Below are positions 5,278 to 11,137 of a DNA stretch of 11,137 nt, piece by piece. Position 1 is the first letter of the stretch; the number at the start of each line of letters is the position of its first letter. The translations under genes were made by a program, and so were the position numbers. Origin of the DNA: an uncultured Limnohabitans sp. (GTDB taxonomy: Bacteria > Pseudomonadota > Gammaproteobacteria > Burkholderiales > Burkholderiaceae_C); NCBI RefSeq assembly GCF_937889215.1, contig NZ_CALBEX010000094.1, forward strand, positions 1 through 11,137. Reading direction: 5' to 3'. Under the pieces are notes generated by a model. It was not told the DNA's origin and did no database searches. It saw only the letters and a list, made by a program, of their open reading frames with translations.

Positions 5278-5826
5278 ATGCGAACCCATTCCAAGGCCCT
5301 CGGGCCCAGCCTCTTATTGGCCCTGATTTTGAGCGCTTGCAGCCCTGCCGAGAACTGGCGAGATGTGGGCTTTGAGGGCCTGACGCTCAAAGCCCAGCTG
5401 CCTTGCAAACCCGACCGCACCACCCGCAGCGTGCCCTTGGGTGGCGTGACCGTGGATTTGCAAGTGGTGGGCTGCGAAAGCGGCACCGCCATGGTGGCCG
5501 TGATGACCGCAGCCTTGCCTGCAGGGACCGACATCGGTGCGGTCATGACGGGTTGGCAAAAAGCCACATTGGCCAACGCACGCGTGGCCCAGCCTTTGGC
5601 AGCCGGGCAGCAGCAGGTTTGGCACCGTCCTGGACAAATTCCCCTGCCCTCGTCGGTCAGGGTGCAGGCACCGGGTCAGCGCGTCAATGGTGAGCCGGTG
5701 GACATGGACGCTGTTTGGGGGGCTTTGGCCCAAGGCGAGCAAGTGCGGCTGGTCCATGCCGTGGTGTATGAACCAAAGCGCTCACACCAGTTGGCCAATA
5801 CCTTGTTCGAAAGCATCAACCCATGA
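5278..5826 (+). CDS. Small lipoprotein of unknown function
   Basis: A 182-residue protein that I do not recognise. The N-terminus is a lipoprotein signal: MRTHSK, a hydrophobic run SLLLALILSAC, and lipobox LSAC with lipidated Cys21; the Pro-Ala after it does not suggest Asp+2 inner-membrane retention, so outer-membrane anchoring is plausible. The mature part has Cys43 and Cys63 (QLPCKP, VVGCES) that could form a disulfide, and a mainly beta-rich, hydrophilic composition. The segments FEGLTLKAQLPCKPDRTTR and GTAMVAVMTAALPAGTD recall small envelope proteins that bear a conserved 'F-V-x-P' type N-terminal strand, but no named domain is claimed. Start ATG 5278 has AGGA 10 bp upstream and begins the signal peptide. 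Its stop overlaps the MFS start as ATGA, so the two are translationally coupled and may act together. Confidence 0.82.
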   Translation: MRTHSKALGPSLLLALILSACSPAENWRDVGFEGLTLKAQLPCKPDRTTRSVPLGGVTVDLQVVGCESGTAMVAVMTAALPAGTDIGAVMTGWQKATLANARVAQPLAAGQQQVWHRPGQIPLPSSVRVQAPGQRVNGEPVDMDAVWGALAQGEQVRLVHAVVYEPKRSHQLANTLFESINP

Positions 5827-7103
5827 GCGCCGATACGATAAAAACGGGCGGTTTGGCCCATCCCGATCACTTGCCGCGTCGCATGGCGGTGGTGGTGTTT
5901 TTGGCATTTGCTTTGGCGTATTTTTTCTCAGCCTTGGTGCGGGCCATCACAGCCACTTTGTCGCCAACCTTGACCGCCGAGTTTCAACTGAACGCACAAG
6001 ATCTGGGTTTGCTGGCGGGCGGTTATTTTTTGGGCTTTTCGCTCACCCAGTTGCCTTTGGGACGTTTGCTGGACAAGCACGGACCCAAAAAAATCATCCT
6101 GGCCTTTTTGAGTTTTGCCGTGTTGGGTTGCATGGCGTTCTCTTGGGCCGACAGTTTTCATGGCCTGTTGGCCGCACGGGTGCTGTGCGGCATGGGTGTG
6201 AGTGCTTGTTTGATGGCCCCACTCACGGGTTACCGGCGTTGGTTTGACGCCAGCACCCAACTGCGCACCAACTCGTGGATGCTGATGACGGGCTCCTTGG
6301 GCATGTTGGCCGCGACCTTGCCCGTGCAATGGCTTATGCCCCTGTTTGGCTGGCGAGCCTTGTTCGTCATGTTGGGCGTGATGATTGCCATCGCCATGCT
6401 CTTGATCACCTTGTTGGTGCCAGTATGGCAAAAGGCGACACCCACTGCCGATATGCCGCAGACACCGACCGACGACGATGGCAGTTACCGCGAAATCTGG
6501 CGCAGCGCTTATTTTTGGCGCATGACGCCGATCGGCTTTTTCAGTTACGGCGGCATGGTGGCCATCCAAACTTTGTGGGCTGGCCCTTGGATGACGCAGG
6601 TGGCGGGCTGGACAGCGGCAGAGGCCGCATCCGGACTGTTCTTGATCAATCTGGCCATGCTGGTGACCTTTTGGTTGTGGGGCTTGATCACGCCGCGATT
6701 GGCGCACAGAGGCATCCCGGTCGAGCGCCTGATCGCCTGGGGCTTGCCTTGGAGTTTTGGGGTTATTGGTGCGCTGGTGTGGGTGGGGCCGGGCGTGGGG
6801 GCTGCGGCTGCTGTGGGGGTGGCCTTGCTTTGCATGACCAGCACTTTCGTGGCGCTGGCCCAGCCTGCTGTGGGCATGGCTTTCCCCTCGCACTTGGCCG
6901 GGCGAGCCCTGTCGGCCTACAACTTGGTGATTTTTGCAGGCATTTTTGTGGTGCAGTGGGGCATCGGCTTGCTGGTCGATGCTGGGCGCGGTCTGGGCTT
7001 GGGCAATGCGCAGGCCTACCAAGCGGCGCTGGCCTGTTTTGGCGTCACATCGGTGGCTTCATGGGCGTTTTTTATGCTGAAAAAACCAGCCGAGAGCCGA
7101 TAA
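5823..7103 (+). CDS. Major facilitator superfamily (MFS) transporter
   Basis: A 426-residue inner-membrane permease with about 12 hydrophobic segments in two halves joined by a hydrophilic loop at about residues 201-225 (QKATPTADMPQTPTDDDGS). MFS motif A is seen between helices 2 and 3 as GRLLDKHGPKK (80-90). The first half includes LVRAITATLSPTLTAEFQL in the helix 1 to 2 loop, typical of the nitrate/sugar-phosphate-like MFS families, and RVLCGMGVSACLMAPLTGYRRWF around helices 4 and 5. The substrate cannot be deduced. The start ATG overlaps the lipoprotein stop (ATGA), and only a weak GAAAG precedes it, so it probably depends on coupling. EIIA begins 10 bp after its stop, which makes co-transcription with the pts genes likely, although no direct link between an MFS carrier and a PTS lacking permeases is established. 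Confidence 0.92.
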   Translation: MSADTIKTGGLAHPDHLPRRMAVVVFLAFALAYFFSALVRAITATLSPTLTAEFQLNAQDLGLLAGGYFLGFSLTQLPLGRLLDKHGPKKIILAFLSFAVLGCMAFSWADSFHGLLAARVLCGMGVSACLMAPLTGYRRWFDASTQLRTNSWMLMTGSLGMLAATLPVQWLMPLFGWRALFVMLGVMIAIAMLLITLLVPVWQKATPTADMPQTPTDDDGSYREIWRSAYFWRMTPIGFFSYGGMVAIQTLWAGPWMTQVAGWTAAEAASGLFLINLAMLVTFWLWGLITPRLAHRGIPVERLIAWGLPWSFGVIGALVWVGPGVGAAAAVGVALLCMTSTFVALAQPAVGMAFPSHLAGRALSAYNLVIFAGIFVVQWGIGLLVDAGRGLGLGNAQAYQAALACFGVTSVASWAFFMLKKPAESR

Positions 7104-7113
7104 TCAAAATCCT

Positions 7114-7557
7114 ATGATTGGCATCCTCATCATCGCCCACGCGCCGCTGGCCACCGCTCTGCGCGAATGCGCCCTGCACGTTTTTCCAGATTGCGCCAGC
7201 GGTGTGCTGGCGCTGGACGTGTTGCCCGAGTCTCCCACTGAAGACAGCTTGGCCCGAGCGCGCGAAGCCATGGCCGCTCTGGGCACGACCGATGTGTTGC
7301 TGCTCAGTGACGTGTTTGGCGCCACACCTTGCAACGTGGCCCAGCAGCTGGGCGATGGGGTTCACACGCGCCTGGTGGCAGGCGCCAATTTGCCCATGCT
7401 GCTGCGCAGCGTGTGTTACCGACATGAAAGCCTGGAAACCTTGGCCGCACGCGCCCACGCAGGCGGGACCCAAGGCGTGATGCCTGTGGGCAGCACCGCA
7501 CCCCAAAATCAAACTGGACAGAGACATGCCCCAAGCCACCGTGACCATCAGCAATAA
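7114..7557 (+). CDS. PTS mannose-type EIIA component
   Basis: A 147-residue cytoplasmic protein of the EIIA-Man family. The fold begins MIGILIIAHAPLATALREC, with the phosphorylatable His9 accepting phosphate from HPr. The conserved LLLSDVFGATPCNVAQQL (62-79) and LVAGANLPMLLRSV (90-103) follow. The C-terminal 25 or so residues after VMPVGS are polar and probably disordered. No EIIB or EIIC gene lies nearby, so sugar transport is unlikely; in betaproteobacteria such orphan EIIA-HPr-EI sets are considered regulatory. ATG 7114 is 10 bp after the MFS stop and has no clear Shine-Dalgarno sequence. The last 32 nt overlap the HPr gene in a different frame. The usual gene upstream of this trio in Burkholderiales, as I recall, is glutathione synthetase; here it is an MFS gene. 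Confidence 0.9.
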   Translation: MIGILIIAHAPLATALRECALHVFPDCASGVLALDVLPESPTEDSLARAREAMAALGTTDVLLLSDVFGATPCNVAQQLGDGVHTRLVAGANLPMLLRSVCYRHESLETLAARAHAGGTQGVMPVGSTAPQNQTGQRHAPSHRDHQQ

Positions 7558-7795
7558 ATTGGGCCTGCATGCCCGTGCCTCGGCCAAACTGACCAAGTTG
7601 GCCGGAGGTTTCCCGTGTGAGGTATGGATGAGCAAAGGCGAGCGCCGCATCAATGCGAAAAGCATCATGGGTGTGATGATGCTCGCCGCCGGGCTGGGTA
7701 GCGAGGTGCTGATTGACACCGACGGTGAGCGTGAAGATGAAGCGCTGGCCGCGGTGCTGACCTTGATCAACGATAAATTTGGCGAAGGCGAATAA
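7526..7795 (+). CDS. ptsH: Phosphocarrier protein HPr
   Basis: An 89-residue HPr, the full family length. The active-site motif KLGLHARASAK places the EI-phosphorylated histidine at His15. The regulatory serine site is AKSIMGVMMLAAG with Ser46, the residue modified by HPr kinase/phosphorylase where that enzyme is present; the hprK gene is not in this window. HPr takes phosphate from EI and gives it to EIIA-Man His9. The start ATG lies inside the end of the EIIA gene, with only a weak GGAC-type ribosome site, so translation is probably coupled to EIIA. It is followed at 3 bp by the EI gene. In Ralstonia (Cupriavidus), the homologous HPr/EI pair was found to affect polyhydroxybutyrate accumulation, which supports a regulatory role. 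Confidence 0.96.
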   Translation: MPQATVTISNKLGLHARASAKLTKLAGGFPCEVWMSKGERRINAKSIMGVMMLAAGLGSEVLIDTDGEREDEALAAVLTLINDKFGEGE

Positions 7796-7798
7796 GCC

Positions 7799-9547
7799 AT
7801 GGCCATCAGCATCCATGGCTTGGCGGTGGCGCGCGGCATTGCCATTGGGCGAGCCGTTTTGGTGGCCTCCAGCCGGGTCGATGTGGGGCATTACTTTGTT
7901 CAGCCGGAGCAGGTGAACGCCGAAATCCAGCGCTTGCGCGTGGCCCGCGATGCGGTGGTCGACGAGCTACAGCGCTTGCAAAAAGGCATGCCCAAGGACG
8001 CCCCACACGAACTGGTGGCTCTGCTGGACGTGCACCTGATGTTGTTGCAAGACGAAGAGTTGACGTCTGGCGTGGTGCACTGGATCAAGACTCGCCTGTA
8101 CAACGCCGAGTGGGCCTTGACCAATCAGCTCGACATCATCGTGCGCCAGTTCGAGGAGATGGAAGACCCCTACCTGCGTGAACGCAAAGCCGACATGGAG
8201 CAAGTGGGCGAGCGGGTGCTGCACTGCCTGAAAGGCACGGGCCCCTTGGTGGCGCAAGCCAAACGGCCCCAGCGGCCCCAGCAAGAACTGCAATTGGGCG
8301 ACACCGATGTGCCCTTGGTGCTGGTGGCGCACGACCTGTCTCCCGCCGACATGCTGCAGTTCAAACAAAGCGTGTTCACCGGCTTTGTGACCGATGTGGG
8401 CGGCAAAACCTCGCACACCGCCATCGTAGCGCGCAGTCTGGACATTCCGGCGGTGGTGGGCGCGCGCACCGCCAGCCAGCTGGTCAAGCAAGACGATTGG
8501 GTCATCATTGATGGCGATGCGGGCGTGGTCATCGTGGACCCCTCGCCCATCATCCTGGCCGATTACGGCTTCAAGCAGCGCCAGGGCGATCTGGAGCGCG
8601 AGCGCTTGGCGCGCTTGCGCCACACGCCGTCTGTCACACTCGACGGTCAAAAAATCGAGCTGCTAGCCAACATCGAGATGCCCGAAGACACCGCAGCAGC
8701 CCTCACGGCCGGTGCTGTCGGTGTGGGTTTGTTTCGCAGCGAATTCCTGTTCATGGGCCGCCAAGGCCATCTGCCCGATGAAGAAGAGCAGTACCAGGCC
8801 TACCGTCGTGCGGTGGATGGCATGAACGGTTTGCCCGTGACCATCCGCACGGTGGACGTGGGGGCTGACAAACCGCTCGAGGAAAGCCGCCACGAAGCCT
8901 CGCACCTGAACCCGGCGCTGGGTCTGCGTGCCATCCGTTGGTGCCTGGCCGATCCGGCCATGTTCCTGACACAGCTGCGCGCCATTTTGCGGGCGGCGGC
9001 GCACGGGCAAGTTCATTTGCTGATCCCCATGCTGGCGCATGCCAGCGAGATCCGCCAAACCTTGGCCTTGATCGCGCAGGCCCGTCAGGAGCTGGACCGT
9101 CGCGGCGCAGCCCATGGTCCGGTGCGTCTGGGTGCGATGATTGAAATTCCGGCGGCAGCCTTGTCACTGCGGCTCTTCCTGCGGCACTTTGATTTTGTGT
9201 CGATAGGTACCAACGACCTGATCCAGTACACCTTGGCGATTGACCGGGCCGATGAATCGGTGGCCCATTTGTACGACCCGCTGCACCCTGCGGTGTTGCG
9301 CCTGATTGCCGACACCATCGCCGAGTGTCAGCGCCAAGGCAAGGGTGTGTCGGTGTGCGGCGAGATGGCGGGCGATGTGGCCATGACCCGTTTGCTGCTG
9401 GGACTGGGTCTGCGCAGCTTTTCCATGCACCCCTCGCAAATCCTGGCGGTCAAGCACCAAGTTTTGCGTTCGGACGCCACCAAGCTCGTCCCATGGGCCG
9501 TGCAGGTGTTGGACAGCGATGACCCGGCGGCGTTCATGAACCCTTGA
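7799..9547 (+). CDS. ptsI: PTS enzyme I (phosphoenolpyruvate-protein phosphotransferase)
   Basis: A 582-residue complete EI, which autophosphorylates from PEP and phosphorylates HPr. The N-terminal swivel/HPr-binding region contains the active-site His206 in GGKTSHTAIVARS (201-213). The C-terminal PEP-binding TIM barrel has VGLFRSEFLFM (309-319), the TVDVGADKP segment (351-359), MIEIPAAA (447-454), IGTNDLIQYT (469-478) and the catalytic Cys520 in VCGEMAGD. Start ATG 7799 is 3 bp after HPr, with GAAGG 10 bp upstream. Compared with E. coli EI, the linker before the His domain (about residues 146-172) is longer and rich in Pro and Gln; a 9-bp tandem repeat lies in it. No gene follows on this strand. 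Confidence 0.96.
   Translation: MAISIHGLAVARGIAIGRAVLVASSRVDVGHYFVQPEQVNAEIQRLRVARDAVVDELQRLQKGMPKDAPHELVALLDVHLMLLQDEELTSGVVHWIKTRLYNAEWALTNQLDIIVRQFEEMEDPYLRERKADMEQVGERVLHCLKGTGPLVAQAKRPQRPQQELQLGDTDVPLVLVAHDLSPADMLQFKQSVFTGFVTDVGGKTSHTAIVARSLDIPAVVGARTASQLVKQDDWVIIDGDAGVVIVDPSPIILADYGFKQRQGDLERERLARLRHTPSVTLDGQKIELLANIEMPEDTAAALTAGAVGVGLFRSEFLFMGRQGHLPDEEEQYQAYRRAVDGMNGLPVTIRTVDVGADKPLEESRHEASHLNPALGLRAIRWCLADPAMFLTQLRAILRAAAHGQVHLLIPMLAHASEIRQTLALIAQARQELDRRGAAHGPVRLGAMIEIPAAALSLRLFLRHFDFVSIGTNDLIQYTLAIDRADESVAHLYDPLHPAVLRLIADTIAECQRQGKGVSVCGEMAGDVAMTRLLLGLGLRSFSMHPSQILAVKHQVLRSDATKLVPWAVQVLDSDDPAAFMNP
8264..8281 (+). repeat. 9-bp tandem duplication within ptsI
   Basis: CGGCCCCAG occurs twice head to tail and encodes RPQRPQ (residues 156-161) in the interdomain linker of EI. 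It is in frame and likely to be tolerated there. Confidence 0.7.
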
Positions 9548-9563
9548 GCCCGTCGCGGCGGGC
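9548..9563. terminator. GC-rich hairpin after ptsI (weak terminator candidate)
   Basis: GCCCG-TCGCGG-CGGGC directly follows the ptsI stop codon and precedes the convergent yghU stop. It has no T-run on either strand, so intrinsic termination is doubtful. Confidence 0.3.
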
Positions 9564-9581
9564 CACCACCGGGCACGTCAC

Positions 9582-10454
9582 TTATGTTGGCTTGAGTTTG
9601 TCTTGCGTACGGGTGTCGAAATCGCTCGCGTCGTGGCGTTCGTGCAGCTGGGACTCGGGTGCGCCCATCACCCGGTTGACCATGCGTCCACGTTGTACGG
9701 CTGGGCGTTGTGCGAGCTCATTGGCCCAGCGCTGCACATGGGTGTATTCCTGCACCTGCAAGAACTCACCCGCCTCGTAGAGCAGACCTTTGGCCAAAGC
9801 GCCATACCAAGGCCAGATGGCGATGTCGGCGATCGTGTAGTCGTCGCCTGCGATGAAACGGTGTTCGGCCAGGCGGCGGTCCAGCACATCCATCTCGCGC
9901 TTGACCTCCATGGCAAAGCGGTCGATGGCGTATTCGATCTTGACCGGGGCATAGGCATAAAAGTGTCCGAAACCACCGCCCAAATAGGGGGCGCTGCCCA
10001 TTTGCCAAAACAGCCAAGACAGGCATTCGGCACGTCGCGTGGGGTCGGTGGGCACCAGCACGCCAAACTTCTCAGCCAAGTAAAGCAAGATCGCGCCCGA
10101 CTCGAACACCCGCACGGGCTGTTCACCGCTGCAATCCAGCAAGGCCGGGATCTTGGAGTTGGGGTTCACGCCCACAAAGCCGCTGCTGAACTGTTGGCCT
10201 TCGTGGATGCGGATCAGCCAAGCATCGTATTCGGCGCCCGTGTGCCCCAAGGCCAGCAACTCTTCGAGCATGACCGTGACTTTGACGCCGTTGGGTGTGC
10301 CCAAAGAATACAACTGCAACGGATGTTTGCCTCGCGGCAGTTCCTGCTCGTGTGTGGGGCCCGAGATCGGGCGGTTGATGTTGGCAAATTGCCCGCCATT
10401 GGCCTTTTCCCAGGTCCAGATTTTCGGCGGTGTGTAAGGGGTTGAATCGGACAT
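9582..10454 (-). CDS. yghU: Glutathione-dependent disulfide-bond oxidoreductase YghU (Nu-class GST)
   Basis: A 290-residue protein closely matching E. coli YghU (288 aa, from memory) along its length. The N-terminal WTWEKANGGQFANINRPISG and the GKHPLQLYSLGTPNGVKVTV segment begin the thioredoxin-like GSH-binding domain. NPNSKIPALLD and VFESGAILLYLAEKFG are its cis-Pro and GSH gamma-glutamyl sites. The helical domain contains LGGGFGHFYAYAPVKIEYA, AGDDYTIADIAIWPWYG and the C-terminal LHERHDASDF. Such enzymes bind two GSH molecules and reduce organic disulfides and peroxides, without a catalytic cysteine. I chose ATG 10454; a TTG 9 bp upstream (10463) is a less likely start. No clear Shine-Dalgarno sequence is seen. 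It is 67 bp downstream of lipA on the same strand and may be co-transcribed, with no known functional link. Confidence 0.95.
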   Translation of the reverse strand: MSDSTPYTPPKIWTWEKANGGQFANINRPISGPTHEQELPRGKHPLQLYSLGTPNGVKVTVMLEELLALGHTGAEYDAWLIRIHEGQQFSSGFVGVNPNSKIPALLDCSGEQPVRVFESGAILLYLAEKFGVLVPTDPTRRAECLSWLFWQMGSAPYLGGGFGHFYAYAPVKIEYAIDRFAMEVKREMDVLDRRLAEHRFIAGDDYTIADIAIWPWYGALAKGLLYEAGEFLQVQEYTHVQRWANELAQRPAVQRGRMVNRVMGAPESQLHERHDASDFDTRTQDKLKPT

Positions 10455-10521
10455 GGTGTGCAACTTTAAGGTTGAGGGGTGAAGGGTTGTGGGGCAGTGG
10501 GGAGGTTGCTGGCCAGTGAGC

Positions 10522-11137
10522 TCAAGCTTTTTCGCTCAAGTTGATTTGCGCCGAATGGGCCTGCTGGTCGGCGTGGTAACTGGAGCGCACCATGGCCCCC
10601 ACTGCGGCGTGGCTGAACCCCATTTCGTAGGCTTTGGTCTCGAACATCTTGAAGGTGTCGGGGTGCACGTAGCGGCGCACCGGCAGGTGGCTGTTGCTGG
10701 GGGCCAGGTACTGGCCAATGGTCAGCATCTCGATGTTGTGCGCACGCATGTCGCGCATGACGTCCAGGATTTCTTCGTCGGTCTCGCCCAGGCCGACCAT
10801 CAGGCCGCTCTTGGTCGGCACATTCGGGAACAGCGCCTTGAATTTTTTCAGCAGGTTCAGCGAGAACTGGTAGTCCGAACCGGGACGCGCTTCTTTGTAA
10901 AGGCGTGGCACGGTTTCCATGTTGTGGTTCATCACGTCGGGCGGCGCGGCTTTCAAAATTTCCAGGGCGCGGTCGTCGCGGCCCCGGAAGTCGGGCACCA
11001 GCACTTCGATCTGGGTGGTCGGCGAGAGCTCACGGGTTTTGCGGATGCATTCCACAAAGTGCCCAGCGCCGCCGTCGCGCAAATCGTCGCGGTCCACGCT
11101 GGTGATGACCACATACTTCAGTTGAAGCTGCGCAATC
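10522..11137 (-). CDS. lipA: Lipoyl synthase, C-terminal part (5' end outside window)
   Basis: The frame runs off the right edge, leaving 204 residues of a protein usually about 320 long. LipA is the radical-SAM enzyme that inserts two sulfur atoms into octanoyl groups on lipoyl domains. Visible motifs are [52 protein letters not shown] and, near the C-terminus, VRSSYHAD, whose serine ligates the auxiliary 4Fe-4S cluster in characterised LipA. The N-terminal cysteine motifs for both clusters lie outside the window. The 3'-terminal [17 protein letters not shown] tail is polar. yghU follows after 67 bp, which show no evident terminator. Confidence 0.96.
   Translation of the reverse strand, partial: IAQLQLKYVVITSVDRDDLRDGGAGHFVECIRKTRELSPTTQIEVLVPDFRGRDDRALEILKAAPPDVMNHNMETVPRLYKEARPGSDYQFSLNLLKKFKALFPNVPTKSGLMVGLGETDEEILDVMRDMRAHNIEMLTIGQYLAPSNSHLPVRRYVHPDTFKMFETKAYEMGFSHAAVGAMVRSSYHADQQAHSAQINLSEKA

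Noticed and set aside
5928..7022. 364-codon minus-strand frame opposite the MFS gene
   Set aside because: It is a His/Gln/Arg-rich shadow of a membrane-protein gene, with no recognisable motif or ribosome site.
7099..7104. GATAAT as a -10 box for the pts genes
   Set aside because: No acceptable -35 lies 16-18 bp upstream, and the position is too close to the EIIA start for a normal leader.
9603..10445. 280-codon + strand frame opposite yghU
   Set aside because: The opposite strand encodes a full-length protein matching YghU throughout; this frame has no domain features.
10521..10542. Two GCTCAAG copies at the lipA stop
   Set aside because: They are 7-bp direct repeats 8 bp apart, within chance expectation and in the lipA tail coding sequence.
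1..11137. Mobile element, defence island or CRISPR array
   Set aside because: No transposase, integrase, toxin-antitoxin, nuclease-helicase set or spaced repeats were seen on either strand; genes are housekeeping-like with even composition.

Overview
The window reads as ordinary chromosomal DNA of a betaproteobacterium. The order Burkholderiales, and probably the family Comamonadaceae (a freshwater Limnohabitans/Rhodoferax-like organism), fits the recognisable proteins: a lipoyl synthase tail, a YghU-type glutathione transferase, a sugar-permease-free PTS (mannose-type EIIA, HPr, EI) and an Alcaligenes-like cytochrome c'. Base composition is moderately GC-rich and even, and the genes are tightly packed. 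I see no tRNA, rRNA, insertion sequence, phage gene, CRISPR array or attachment site. The taxonomy is inferred from remembered protein similarity, not from a search.

Layout. Bases 1-135 are the tail of a peroxiredoxin on the + strand, followed by a hairpin terminator (151-180). A minus-strand pair follows: a di-haem cytochrome b561-family membrane protein, then a GNAT acetyltransferase. Cytochrome c' is divergent from the b561 gene and shares a 90-bp intergenic region with it. Converging on cytochrome c' is a TlpA-like thiol-disulfide lipoprotein. Its 5' end overlaps head-to-head with the 5' end of a secreted DUF4197 protein, whose GTG start is fixed by a strong Shine-Dalgarno sequence and a signal peptide.

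Next is a minus-strand two-gene operon (5225 down to 3253): a CaiB/BaiF class III CoA-transferase coupled by a TGATG overlap to an alpha/beta hydrolase. From a 52-bp divergent region with two palindromic elements, a + strand run begins: a small lipoprotein of unknown function, an MFS permease (ATGA overlap), then EIIA-Man, HPr (32-nt overlap) and enzyme I. The window closes on the minus strand with yghU and the C-terminal two thirds of lipA.

How the genes work together. Three themes are visible: periplasmic redox and haem proteins (b561, c', TlpA), acyl/CoA chemistry (CoA-transferase plus esterase-like hydrolase), and a phosphorelay with no EIIB/EIIC, which in this group of bacteria is thought to be regulatory. 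I did not find a clearly new multi-gene system. The items most worth a second look are the head-to-head tlpA/DUF4197 overlap, the Phe replacing the distal Leu in cytochrome c', the palindromes upstream of the CoA-transferase, and the uncharacterised lipoprotein coupled to the MFS gene ahead of the PTS genes.
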